Below are positions 9,278 through 19,147 of a DNA stretch of 64,000 bases, piece by piece. How positions within the stretch are numbered: position 1 is the stretch's first letter; each line of letters starts with the position of its first letter. Origin of the DNA: Begonia masoniana. Taxonomy: Eukaryota; Streptophyta; Magnoliopsida; Cucurbitales; Begoniaceae. The stretch is from the NCBI GenBank assembly GCA_022432975.1, contig CM039502.1, positions 22,838,383 through 22,902,382 of the forward strand. The letters run 5' to 3'. Position numbers and translations under genes: made by a program. The notes beneath the pieces are model-generated. The model was not told where the DNA came from, ran no database searches, and saw nothing but the letters and a program-made list of their open reading frames with translations.

Positions 9278-12200
9278 TCCTCCCCAGGTTGTTGAGGATT
9301 TGTCCTCAAATCTGATAAGTCGGGCCCATCAAGGCCATCTTCCTCGCCTTTGTATGGAGATAAGTCCTGGACGTTGAAGGTTGCTGACACGCCATATTCT
9401 CCAGGTAACTCTATCTTGTAGGCATTGTTATTAATTTTCTCCAAGACCTTAAAAGGGCCATCTGCTCGAGGAAGAAGCTTTGACCTTCTTTGATCGGGAA
9501 ACCATTCCTTACGTAGATGCAACCAAACTAAGTCTCCTTCTTTAAAAATAACTTCTTTACGTCCCTTGTTTACTTGTTTGGCCACAGCACTATTCCTTTT
9601 CTCGATGGCTTTTCGAACATTCTCATGTAGTTTCTTAATACGTTCAGCCTTGTCTGCTCCTGATGGATTAGCTAAGTCTTTGAATGGTAGGGGTACAAGG
9701 TCCAACGGTGTAGATGGATTAAACCCATAGGCAGCCTCAAAGGGCGATTGCTGAGTAGTGGAATGTAGGTTGCGATTATAGGCAAATTCTAAGCCAGGAA
9801 GGACGATGTCCCAATTGGTTAGTTTTTTTCCTACAATACTGCGTAAGAGGGTGCCTAAGGTCCTATTAACGACTTCCGTTTGACCATCCGTTTGGGGATG
9901 GAAGGATGTGCTGTAACACAACCTGGTCCCCAACCTTCTCCATAAGGTGGTCCAAAAGGCGCTCAAAAATTTAGTGTCCCGATCTGACACTATTGAATGT
10001 GGAATCCCATGTAGGCGAACGATTTCCTTAAAGTACAGATCAGCTATCATGGAGGAATCATCTGTTTTGGTACAGGGAATGAAATGGGCCATCTTGGAAA
10101 AACGATCCACAACTACCATAATGGAGTCCTTACTTCGGGCAGTTCGGGGTAGTCCTAGAACGAAATCCATACTAACGTCGGTCCATGGGTGTGATGGGAC
10201 TGGCAGAGGCATATATAAACCTTGAGGGAGAAGCCTACTCTGGGCTTTCTTGCATACCACACATGTTTCCACTAGACGGTGGACATCTTTTATCATGCGG
10301 GGCCAATAGAAATTTTCCTTGAGCATGTCCAAGGTCTTCTTCTCTCCGAAATGGCTTGCCAAGCCTCCACAATGTGCTTCTTTCACGAGACACCGTCTTA
10401 GACTTCCTTGGGGAATACATAACTTTCCCGCTTTTATCAAATAACCATCCATGAGACGGTATTCTCCTGTGGCCTTTTCTTTGCACTTAGCGTAGTAGGT
10501 TCCAAAATCTGGGTCGGTTTCGTAATTCTCTTTGACCCACTCAAAACCAAAGAACCTGGTTCCTAATTCTGTAAGGAGAATGCGTTTCCTTGAAAGCGCG
10601 TCGGCCACGACATTGTTTTCTCCCTTTAAATATTTCAAAGTGTAGGGGAACCTCTCTAAGAATTCCACCCATTTAGCATGCCTCTTATTCAACTTATGCT
10701 GACTCTTGATATGTCGGAGCGATTGGTGGTCGGTGTTGATAACAAATTCTCGAGGTAGGAGGTAATGTTGCCAATGCTCCAAAGCTCTAATAACCGCATA
10801 AAACTCCTTATCATAGGTTGAATAATTGAGGGTAGCTCCTTTGAGTTTTTCGCTAAAATATGCAACGGGTTTCCCTTCTTGCATAAGTACTGCACCTATA
10901 CCAACCCCAGAGGCATCACTCTTTACCTCAAATACCTGATTGAAATTGGGTAGTGCAAGTACAGGCGAATGACACAACTTGTCCTTGATCAACTCGAAGC
11001 TCCTTTGACAATTCGGGGTCCAAGTAAACTCCTTCACTTTCTTGGTGCAATCTGTGAGTGGTGAGACTATCGAGCTGAAGTTTTGTATGAACCTCCGATA
11101 AAAGGAAGCTAGGCCATGGAAACTACGAACTTCAGTGACCGAATTTGGTGTAGGCCAATCCTTGATAGCTTTAATCTTGTTCTCATCAGCTTCCATGCCG
11201 TCCTTAGAGATGATAAATCCTAGGAAGTACACCTTGTCTTGTCCAAATGAACACTTGCTTAAGTTTCCAAATAACTTGGCTTTTCTAAGGGTTTGAAACA
11301 GGGTACTAAGGTGGCTAAGGTGTTGTGGAAGGTCCGTGCTATACACTAAAATGTCATCGAAGTAAACAACGATGAACTTTCCCAAATACTCTTTAAGCAC
11401 ATGGTGCATGAGTCTCATGAATGTGCTTGGCGCGTTGGATAATCCGAAAGGCATCACCATCCATTCAAATAGGCCGTATTTAGTCTTGAAGGCCGTCTTC
11501 CATTCATCACCTTCCTTCATTCTTATTTGATGATAGCCACTTTTGAGATCTATCTTGGAAAAGATGGCGGCTCCGCTGAGCTCGTCTATCATGTCTTCGA
11601 GCCTAGGTATGGGAAACCTATACTTTACTGTGATCTGATTCATGGCTCGGCTATCAACACACATCCTCATAGTGCCGTCTTTCTTGGGTACCAATAAAGA
11701 TGGTACGGCACAGGGACTCATGGACTCTCTTATATACCCCTTGTCCAGTAGTTCTTGTACTTGATCTTGCAACTTTTTAGTCTCTTCGGGGTTCATCCGA
11801 TAGGCGGGTCGGTTAGGTAAAACCGCACCAGGCTGGAGATCGATCTGATGTTCAATACCACGTAAGGGTGGTAAACCTTGGGGTAACTCCTCTGGGAAGA
11901 CGTCTTGGAATTGGTGGAGCAAATTCTTAACAGGTGTAGGTATTTCTCCTAGCTCCATAACTCTGTCACGAAAGAGTATCAAAATCATGGGGTCTCCTCT
12001 AAGCACAGATGCTTCGATCTCGTTTTTAGTCATATACAAGCTAGCCTTAGTCTTAGCTTCTTTTCGTGCAGTTTCATCTTTGGATATTTGGGTCGGGGTC
12101 ATGGGTGCAAATCTAAAGGTTTTGCCTTCAAACTTAAGAGAATAATAGTTCGTATATCCATCATGGTTCACTCTTCGGTCAAACTGCCAAGGCCTACCTA

Positions 12201-13821
12201 AGAGCAAATGACTTGCACTCATAGGTACAACATCGCAGAGTACCGTGTCCTTATATTTTCCAAGGGCAAATTCGACTTTGACTTGTTTGGTTACTTTGAC
12301 GTCGTCACGGTCATCCAACCATCTAAGCTTATATGGATGGGGGTGAGCGGTGGTCTCTAGTCCTAGCTTGGTAACCAATTCTTTCGAGGCGACATTTGCA
12401 CAACTGCCTCCGTCAATGATCAGTGAGCACAATTTATCTTTGATGAGACATCTACTGTGAAAGATGTTCTCTCTCTGACAGTCTTCTCCCGTGCTCCCTG
12501 TCATGAGTACACGTCTACTCACCATGAGTAGGGGTCCATCCGGTGCATGAACAACTTCTTCTTCAGATTTAGTCTCTTCTTCTTCGTCTTCCTCCACTTC
12601 GTCCTCGGGTTGTTCATCTTCGCTTTCATATTCACCAGTGTCTTCTCTTAGGATCATTACTCTTCGGTTTGGGCACTGGGCTATAAAATGTCCAAGTCCT
12701 TGACACTTGAAGCACTTCATATCTCTAGAACGGGGTGCATTGGCTCTATCCTCATGAGCTTTAGTGCCTTGTTCCTTAGGTGGCCAGTTTCGTGTAAAAG
12801 GCCTTTTTCCTTCAGCCTTGGTAAAGGTCTTACTGGGCTCGGGCAACTTAGGTGAGATCTTGGGGGTAGTTTTGGGAATGAACTTTGGAGGGTAATTAGC
12901 TTTTCTTTTTCGAGTGAGTTGACGTTCGACCTTCAAAGCCATTTGAACTACCGCATCTAAGGATTCTAGTGGGTGTAGTTCTACGGTGTCAGCTATATCT
13001 CGAGTGAGCCCTCGGATGAATCTAGCTACAATTTGTTCTTCAGGCTCGTCCATGGCTCCACGAATCCTAAGGGTCTCAAACTCCGTGAGATATTCTTCTA
13101 CAGATTGACTTCCTTGCCTAAGGTTTTGGGTTTGTAGGAACAATTCTTGTTTATATTGGCTGGGGACGAACCTCTTGGTCATCAAAGATTTCATTACTCG
13201 CCATAAGGTTATGGGCTCGTCTCCTATCTTTTCTCTTTGGGTCTTAATGTTTGACCACCATAGTGCAGCATAACCCGTGAGTTCTACTGACACTAGTTGG
13301 ATCTTAACTCGGTCTGAGTACTCGTAGTACTCAAATACTTTCTCAGTCTTGTCCAACCAATCCAAAAAGGTATGGCCATCACATGTCCCATTAAAGGATG
13401 GCACATGCAGCTTAACGTGTCGCAGATCATCTAAATCCTTCCGCCGACTAGGACGGAAATTCTCTTCTTCATCTAGTGTCCACTCATCCTCTTCTCTAAA
13501 GTCATAGTGGGGAACTCTTCTCCTAGGGGCCTCGGGCCTTTCATACTCATTACGGGGCTCATGTTCAGTGGGCCTTCTTCTCGGGTTTTCTGGCCTTATC
13601 CTAGGGGATGTGTCATGGGAGGCTTCTCTCGGGGAATTTTGAAGAATTTTCTCCATAACAAGCTTGATATCCTTGAGTTGTTGGCCAATGCTACTAACTT
13701 CACCGGCCAAGCCGTCTATTTGACCTTGCATACTGGTTTCTCCTACGTGGGGGTTTCCAGATTGGGGTTCGGGTTCTAATTCTAGGTTCGCCTCACGTAT
13801 GATTCCACTACGGGTTTTCAT
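9145..13821 (-). CDS. Gag-Pol polyprotein of element C (intact)
   Basis: One open frame of 1558 codons from the ATG at 13821. Order by residue: Gag about 1-330 with an acidic/basic N-terminal part; CCHC knuckle CFKCQGLGHFIAQC near 369; an Asp/Glu-rich linker; protease LIIDGGSCANVAS near 467; RT about 620-860 with MCVDSRAMNQ and YFDDILVYS near 818; RNase H from about 965 (SDASGVGIGAVL, TDHQSLRHIK); integrase from about 1145 with a His-Cys finger (CVVCKKAQ) and core (MDFVLGLPR, VSDRDTKF). The protein makes cDNA in cytoplasmic particles and inserts it into nuclear DNA. DGGS replaces the usual D-T/S-G at the protease site; decayed element E has the same, so it is a family trait. The frame enters the LTR at 9277. 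A 1-base deletion then leads to an early stop at 9145; the right LTR copy shows about 60 further codons ending CLPEH. Confidence 0.96.
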   Translation of the reverse strand: MKTRSGIIREANLELEPEPQSGNPHVGETSMQGQIDGLAGEVSSIGQQLKDIKLVMEKILQNSPREASHDTSPRIRPENPRRRPTEHEPRNEYERPEAPRRRVPHYDFREEDEWTLDEEENFRPSRRKDLDDLRHVKLHVPSFNGTCDGHTFLDWLDKTEKVFEYYEYSDRVKIQLVSVELTGYAALWWSNIKTQREKIGDEPITLWRVMKSLMTKRFVPSQYKQELFLQTQNLRQGSQSVEEYLTEFETLRIRGAMDEPEEQIVARFIRGLTRDIADTVELHPLESLDAVVQMALKVERQLTRKRKANYPPKFIPKTTPKISPKLPEPSKTFTKAEGKRPFTRNWPPKEQGTKAHEDRANAPRSRDMKCFKCQGLGHFIAQCPNRRVMILREDTGEYESEDEQPEDEVEEDEEEETKSEEEVVHAPDGPLLMVSRRVLMTGSTGEDCQRENIFHSRCLIKDKLCSLIIDGGSCANVASKELVTKLGLETTAHPHPYKLRWLDDRDDVKVTKQVKVEFALGKYKDTVLCDVVPMSASHLLLGRPWQFDRRVNHDGYTNYYSLKFEGKTFRFAPMTPTQISKDETARKEAKTKASLYMTKNEIEASVLRGDPMILILFRDRVMELGEIPTPVKNLLHQFQDVFPEELPQGLPPLRGIEHQIDLQPGAVLPNRPAYRMNPEETKKLQDQVQELLDKGYIRESMSPCAVPSLLVPKKDGTMRMCVDSRAMNQITVKYRFPIPRLEDMIDELSGAAIFSKIDLKSGYHQIRMKEGDEWKTAFKTKYGLFEWMVMPFGLSNAPSTFMRLMHHVLKEYLGKFIVVYFDDILVYSTDLPQHLSHLSTLFQTLRKAKLFGNLSKCSFGQDKVYFLGFIISKDGMEADENKIKAIKDWPTPNSVTEVRSFHGLASFYRRFIQNFSSIVSPLTDCTKKVKEFTWTPNCQRSFELIKDKLCHSPVLALPNFNQVFEVKSDASGVGIGAVLMQEGKPVAYFSEKLKGATLNYSTYDKEFYAVIRALEHWQHYLLPREFVINTDHQSLRHIKSQHKLNKRHAKWVEFLERFPYTLKYLKGENNVVADALSRKRILLTELGTRFFGFEWVKENYETDPDFGTYYAKCKEKATGEYRLMDGYLIKAGKLCIPQGSLRRCLVKEAHCGGLASHFGEKKTLDMLKENFYWPRMIKDVHRLVETCVVCKKAQSRLLPQGLYMPLPVPSHPWTDVSMDFVLGLPRTARSKDSIMVVVDRFSKMAHFIPCTKTDDSSMIADLYFKEIVRLHGIPHSIVSDRDTKFLSAFWTTLWRRLGTRLCYSTSFHPQTDGQTEVVNRTLGTLLRSIVGKKLTNWDIVLPGLEFAYNRNLHSTTQQSPFEAAYGFNPSTPLDLVPLPFKDLANPSGADKAERIKKLHENVRKAIEKRNSAVAKQVNKGRKEVIFKEGDLVWLHLRKEWFPDQRRSKLLPRADGPFKVLEKINNNAYKIELPGEYGVSATFNVQDLSPYKGEEDGLDGPDLSDLRTNPQQPGEDVVPRRPITRSQVHSHVYLIYVLTHFTLLQVTFLTPTWMAYSPM
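9278..9290 (-). other. Polypurine tract of element C
   Basis: On the minus strand CTGGGGAGGA abuts the TGTTGTG start of the 3' LTR. Plus-strand DNA synthesis would start here. It also codes for part of the PQQPGED stretch of Pol, so coding and priming overlap. Confidence 0.85.
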
Positions 13822-15226
13822 GTGTCTAAGTTTTAGGAGAAATTAATTAAGTTATATTCGTAATCCTAAATTTTAGGAGGAAATTTAACTTAACTAAATT
13901 GAAACCTTAAACTAGAGAGGATACCCATTTTAATTAAGGATTTACTTAATTATATAAATATATATATATATTGTTTTTTTTTTTTTTTTTTTTTAAATGT
14001 TAAAACAATAAAGCAAAAACAAAAAAAGAAAGCTCAGGCGATTTCGGGTAAGAGAACAGGGAAGCTAGCCGGAGTTCGAAGCGCCGAAGGGGAGAATCGG
14101 AAACTCACACACTCAGAAAGCGCGGCAGCCGAGATTTCCATCCCTCAGCCAAGTAAACTTTCGGCGATGGTTATCGGCACGCATCAGTTTGAAAAAATCA
14201 AATTTTCTGGGCAATCAAACAACGAAGCTCGTCGGCCGAGCAAACAGTGAAATTTCTTGCTGTTTCCGAAAACAGAAATCACTCCGTAAACTGGTTTGCT
14301 TTGAAAGCGAAACAATTTTTGGAAAACAATTAGTAAATCTGTCGGTTTTTCTTTGCAAACGGGTTCGGCAGCAGCAGAGTAAAAATCAGGAATTTTGAAC
14401 AGTTCTGGTTCTCTTAAAATAAATTGCTCTGTTTTTTTTTTTTTTTTTGAAATTTGAACTTAGCTAAATCTCCAGAAACGACAGTTTGATGCCAAAATCA
14501 TTTTGAAAACAAGAATAACACTCGGGTGGAAAACACATATCAGCAACAACTAAAACAGTGTAATAGGAAACAGCAACTAACAGGCAACAAAATTGACTTC
14601 ATAAATTGCAGCAAATCCACAGCAGTTGTCTTTCAACAATAACATTATGCATAGTTAATCAGAGAACTCAAAACAACATGCTGATATTTAAATAAATTAA
14701 ACAGAACATTCAGCATAGACATAGTATATCAGTAAATCAGAGAACAAAAGAGATATCCAAACATGCTTGAACATAAAAGCAGATTATCAGTTCATGCTCG
14801 TGGATATTCTGGACAAAATAGAGAATTTTTAAACATGCTGATGCTAATGACAAGAAACTACAACAGGTATTCAATAAGGCACAATAGAAACAGGCTAAGT
14901 TCTTCGGACAGAAAACAGAATTTTAGACACCAAAAGCATAAACATTGACAATAAGAAAAACAAGGAAAAACATGCTGAAAATGTGACACTAGAAAACAGA
15001 ACAGAGAACACAAAGAAAACACAAAAGAGCAGATCAATATTTGTTAACAAAAGCTTCCATACATGCTGGTTTAATCAACAGAAAGTTAGCTTAAGCAATA
15101 TGGTTTATTTTCGTTAGCAAACAGTTCACAAATGACACAAAACAACGACACAGAAAAACAACACAAACAACTGACAGAAAATACTAAATAACAAACCAGA
15201 GAGCTAACCGAGGCTCTGATACCAAA
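13822..15226 (-). other. Untranslated leader of element C
   Basis: 1405 bp between primer site and gag ATG with no credible coding frame. On the + strand it is rich in A and in aaca/caga words. It has T-runs at 13975-13994 and 14430-14448 and a (TA) stretch near 13960-13972. Element E has a comparable leader (43140-44273). Nothing else is recognisable. Confidence 0.75.
15212..15224 (-). other. Primer binding site of element C
   Basis: On the minus strand TGGTATCAGAGCC lies two bases after the 5' LTR end. It is complementary to the 3' end of initiator Met-tRNA over 13 bases. Element E has the same two-base spacing. Confidence 0.93.
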
Positions 15227-16039
15227 TGTTGTGAGCCAAGCCTTAACTAAGCTCCTGCAATGACTTAAAGAGATCGTTAGCTACTCCAGTACTCGGCCAA
15301 GCCGAGTAACCTCAAGAACAGAAACTAAAACGTGTGAAAATACAAGAAGAATCAGAGGGTTTTAGTGAGATTAGTGTTGTGCGAGTGAAGTGAGTGTAAG
15401 ATGAATGGCGTGGTCCAGTTAATTCAACAAAGACTTAAACAACCTCAAGTCGGTCAGCTAACCAATGTTTAGCTCCGACAGAACGCTTTTCCAGAGGAAG
15501 GCGTCGACTTGAGGAACCGGTTCTGTCCACTTCCTTCTGGTTTCCAGCCCTCGATAGGGAGGAGAGGAGAATGGTGCTAGAGTTCAACAACAACCTCGGG
15601 TTGTTGAACTAGGAGGCTATCTCCTATTCGGCGAAGCCGAAACTTACCTGCGCGGCGAAATGCCTTCGCTGTTCCTCTCGTAGGGAAACGGTCTACTTCT
15701 TCTCATAAACTGAACCAACCAAATACAAACACCAATAGCAATGATTTATAGTACCTAGTGGCTTGGAGAAACATTCAAAAATGGCCGAGAACCGTTGAAG
15801 GCGCGGGAAGACGAAGCAGACTCCGTCGAGATTCCTCTGGTGCTAGGGATTCGAGGGGTAGCCCTGCTTCCATGTCAGCTCGCCGATTTCCTTGCAAGGA
15901 AGCTGCTCCGACACGAACGCAGAGGGAAATCGGGCCACAATCGGCAATGGTCCCCACCGTCGAGCGAATGTCGCCGATGGCTCTCAGGTTTCGCCTTTGC
16001 TGATTTCTGGTTCACGGAAATGAAGCTTCAATCGGGTTT

Positions 16040-16046
16040 CTTTATA
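16040..16046 (-). promoter_or_regulatory. TATA box of element C 5' LTR
   Basis: TATAAAG on the minus strand, in a G+C-richer setting (gcagcagcggcc on one side). It is the only clear TATA motif in this LTR, and the left LTR has the same motif. Confidence 0.5.
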
Positions 16047-16279
16047 AGCAGCAGCGGCCCGGTTCTTCAAGTAGCAAGTGGTTCGGTTCTCTTCAATGCA
16101 CAGCAGCTGGTTTTCTTCATTAACCCACTCCTTTGGTTCTCAAGCCAATTAAAACCAAACCAAGCCACATCTAATCCTACCAAGCATCTAGTCCTAAATG
16201 CCTAACATGCATGCTTATAAAAATCTTAACAAAAAGGCCAATGTTTGCCCAAAAAGTTTTAAAATAAAAATACATAAAA

Positions 16280-16519
16280 TCAATGCTCGGGAAGACAAAT
16301 TCCCATATGAGCTTCTGGTTCTCCAAGCCTTGTCTCCCAAGCAATGACGTGCTTCGGTTGCTCCGGATCTTGAGCTTCCATCTCCCACTTTACATCGGTG
16401 AGTACGCCATCCAAGTCGGTGTAAGAAATGTCACCTGCAAAAGAGTAAAGTGTGTAAGTACATAAATTAGATAAAACATGTGAATGTACCTGTGATCGTG
16501 TGATGGGCCTACGGGGCAC
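16280..16519 (-). other. LTR-encoded C-terminal segment of Pol (intact copy)
   Basis: The minus-strand frame reads RRPITRSQ... then DLDGVLTDVKWEMEAQDPEQPKH and ends CLPEH at 16280. The same segment in the LTR of element E (minus, about 45260-45095) reads RRPITQSQ...DLEDTVADVKWEIKVGDVHQPKH in an uninterrupted frame. Conservation of DVKWE and QPKH between diverged elements argues that the LTR really codes for the Pol C-terminus. In element C this copy lies in the 5' LTR and is not translated with gag-pol, but it shows what the 3' LTR encoded at insertion. Confidence 0.72.
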
Positions 16520-16528
16520 AACATAATG

Positions 16529-16803
16529 TCTTCCACGTGTCGATGTTAAGGAAGTGTATACGGGATCCTACGCACGTGGTAGAGCCAGTTGATCTGGAGA
16601 TACGGCCAACCTTGACCTATGAAGAGAGGCCGATACAGATATTGGAGTCTTCGGTTAAGATCCTGCATAATAAGTCAATCCCTCTTGTTAAAGTACTGTG
16701 GAGAAACCAAAACGTAGAGAAAGCAACGTGGGAGCGACAACAGGACATGATGGACAGATATCCAGATTTGTTCAGGTATGTAATTTTGGGGACAAAATTC
16801 TAA
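16529..16803 (+). pseudogene. Integrase end and chromodomain of element A
   Basis: The protein resumes after element C: FHVSMLRKCIRDP, then EERPIQILESSVKILHNKSIPLVKVLWRNQNVEKATWERQQDM, ending at the TAA at 16801-16803. VKVLW...VEKATWE is a chromodomain of the chromovirus type. In this family the domain is thought to steer integration to heterochromatin through modified histone H3. It is short and intact here, although the rest of pol is broken. Confidence 0.9.
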
Positions 16804-16805
16804 AT

Positions 16806-16818
16806 AAGGAGGGTAGGA
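16806..16818 (+). other. Polypurine tract of element A
   Basis: AAGGAGGGTAGGA lies directly before the TGTAACGCCCG start of the 3' LTR. D (AAGGAGGGGTGGA) and F (AAGGTGGATAGAA) have matching tracts. Confidence 0.9.
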
Positions 16819-19147
16819 TGTAACGCCCGAGAATTTCGTTTTAGGGATTTCGAGCTATAAGTTTAGAGTTTTAAATATTTTAAGCATTATAGGGTTTTAA
16901 TTAGTAGAAATAATAAGATAAGTCTAAATGGCGAACAAGAAGTTTTATTAGGACCCTAAGAATAAGTAGGAATATTTGGGGAAATAAGAAATTTTGGGAG
17001 AAACCAAAACGATAGGAGAAGTATTGAATAAATCAAGGAAATCAACATAAGGGCATTTAGGTAATCTTCAAAGTCAAAGTTTTAAATGAAACTTAAAAAC
17101 TCTTTCTTTTCTCTCATTTCTCCCCTCCAGAACACGGCTCTATCTCCCTCTCCCTCGCGATTCCCTCTCCCTCATCGCCGATTCTCCAACACCGACGACT
17201 CCTCCGACTTCTGGCGATTTCCTTTAGGTTTTGTTTCCCAAATCAACACCTTAGGTGAGTGCTACGCCCTAGTTAAGTTTATTTGTGGTTTTAAGGTTTA
17301 TTTCGATTTAGGGTTTGATGAGAAATTTGGGGATTTCGTTAGAAATCGATAGGGTTGTTGATTTATTACTCATTGATGATATAATGGCGGTTATTTAAGT
17401 GAGTTTAACAAATTTATGATGTTTGTAGATGTTTAATGTTGAGTTTAGGTTGTTGAAATGTAGTTGGACACCATTAATGAGGGATAGAAGTTAGTGAGCA
17501 CCACGTGCTCGACGAAATGCCCGAACAAATGGATTAGAGTTTTTCGGAAATTTACCTTAGCTCGGGATTTCGTTTAGCTTTGAAATTTATGATTTAGAGT
17601 TAATACTAACGACGTGCTATGAAATGCCTTAGGTAATCCAAGCTCTTCAAGGACGGTGCCCGGCATAGCTAGGACACCAGGTAAGTGAGTGTTAGGTTTT
17701 CTGGCCCCTAAGGCCCTACGTCGTAACGATGTTGATAATGTTGGTAGAATGGAGTTAGGAAGTTATAGGGGTGGTGATAAGACGGGTAGCTTAAGGTAGT
17801 GCCTTAGCGATTAGTTAGTGGTCGTTCGATTGGTGTTTCTACATATGTCATTCCTCATGCATCATGTTTTATTAAAGTGCATACGAACTATTTATGAGCA
17901 TGTTTTATGAAAACGTCAAATTAAAGAACGATCACGAATTCTGAATGATGTATGTTTCTCACGGGGCAAGTTATGTGTTTCTCACGGGCAAGTTATGTGT
18001 TTCTCACCGGGCAAGTTATGTGTTTCTCACGGGGCAAGTTATGATTCTCACGGGGCAAGAAAACGGTTTAACGAAACGAAACAAAGTTGTTTTACAAACG
18101 TCATGCATATATGTAAATGTTATGTTTAGTATACTCTTTACTAAGCATTAGAATTAATGTATTTATCGTATGATGTAGGTGACGAGAACGAAGGTGAGGA
18201 ACCTCCTTATGATGACCAAGCGTAGATGGTCAATGGGCGGAGCTCGTGACGGCGGGACGTGTTTTGGCTAGGCAGGATGACTCATGGTTAGACAATTTTT
18301 GAGAGTTTTTGGTGATGTTTGGGTTAATGGTGAATTAGATGGATTTTTAGTACAATTAGATAAGTTTTAGGATGTTTGGCGACTGAATATATTGTACATT
18401 GCGTTTTGTAGTGTTTTGACGTTTTTCAAACAAGAAGGAATGTTAAACTTTTAAACGGAACCACGCGGTTCGTTTTTATGAAATTTGAATGTGTTTAAAG
18501 TGAATTGTGTCGGTTTTGAGTGTTTGGGTAAATGTCATGTTTGAAATGTATTTTATGGGATGTATGTAAAGATTGTGGGAGAAAGGAGAAGAGGTTGTAG
18601 TGTTTTGTGCTAAGAATGTGAAGTGAAGGAACGAAGAAAAAGGAAAAGAATGAAGCAAGGGGGGGAGGGAAAGAAGCCGTGCTCTCTGGAGAAATTCCAG
18701 AGAGCATGGCGATTGATCACCTCTTGGAGGCGATCAATCGCCTCTTCCCTGCCTGGCAATCGCTGGAGAGGCGATTGCCAGGCGAGGTAAGCAATCGCCG
18801 AAGGGCGATTGCTCGCCAGGAGCAATCGGCGAAGGGCGATTGCTCGCCAGGAGCAATCGCCGAAGGGCGATCAATCGCCAGTTTTCTGGCGATTGATCGC
18901 CACCTGTTCTGCCTCTTCTTGGCCGAACTTATATAAAAAAAATGTTCTAATTTAATTGTTTTCTTTTATTACTTAATTGATTAATTGTTGGTTTTAAGTT
19001 TATTTTGAATAGATTTCAAAGTAGTTTTCATACACCATTAATAATTTTCCATTCCGACTTAAAAGTTTTATTTCCGCACGAAAGTCAGATTTAGAGTTTG
19101 TACGTAAAAAAAAAAAAATTATTAGGGTACGGGTAAGGGTCGTCACA
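16819..19147 (+). repeat. Element A, 3' LTR
   Basis: 2329 bp, TGTAACGCCCG...GTCGTCACA. A pyrimidine-rich part at about 17100-17190 probably lies near the start of transcription. CCAG/GTAAGTGAG at 17681 and TGATGTAG/GTGA ending 18178 are a candidate leader intron of 498 bp that contains the short 23 bp array. The tail 18679-18900 has the palindrome and repeated gcgattgctcgccaggagca units, one copy more than the 5' LTR. No open frame of note. Confidence 0.92.
17951..18059. repeat. Short, diverged 23 bp array in the 3' LTR of A
   Basis: About five copies of the unit that fills 1-1373. Here copies differ: one lacks a g, one has caccgg, and one is shortened to atgattctc. This is probably close to the pre-expansion state of the family. 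Confidence 0.93.

Larger units (their letters stand above)
7983..16523 (-). mobile_element. Element C: complete, young Ty3/gypsy retrotransposon (CRM/Galadriel-like)
   Basis: The LTRs 7983-9277 and 15227-16523 both start TGTTGTG and end CACAACA. By eye they differ by three substitutions and two 1-base indels over about 1295 bp, so insertion is recent. The target duplication taatg stands at 7978-7982 and 16524-16528. On the minus strand the order is 5' LTR (right), primer site 15224-15212, 1.4 kb leader, one uninterrupted gag-pol frame, polypurine tract 9290-9278, 3' LTR (left). This is the only element here that looks capable of coding for its own movement. The RT and protease type ([14 protein letters not shown]) resemble the CRM/Galadriel chromoviruses rather than Tekay; I see no standard chromodomain. 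Confidence 0.95.
15227..16523 (-). repeat. Element C, 5' LTR (right copy), promoter-bearing
   Basis: 1297 bp, TGTTGTG...CACAACA. On the minus strand it contains TATAAAG at 16046-16040, a likely core promoter for the element's transcript. The 79-codon minus-strand frame 16519-16280 is the undamaged version of the pol tail that is frameshifted in the left LTR. Confidence 0.95.
1..19147 (+). mobile_element. Element A: Tekay-like Ty3/gypsy chromovirus, decayed, with two nested insertions
   Basis: Two related LTRs (1-2177, cut by the window edge, and 16819-19147) flank a gag-pol region on the + strand. The internal part has a Met-tRNA primer site at 2182, gag from 2339, protease, RT, RNase H, integrase, a chromodomain ending at 16803 and a polypurine tract at 16806-16818. 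A solo LTR (6264-7606) and complete element C (7983-16523) interrupt pol. Both carry perfect 5 bp target duplications, so both arrived after A. The C-terminal chromodomain and the LTR start TGTAACGCCCG fit the Tekay/Del branch of chromoviruses. In-frame stops and frameshifts make A non-autonomous. Confidence 0.93.

Noticed and set aside
9947..10225. + strand ORF of 92 codons
   Set aside because: Shadow of the integrase coding strand of element C.
12400..12430. DGGS at the protease active site of C taken as a lethal mutation
   Set aside because: The diverged element E has the same DGGS, so it is a family character.
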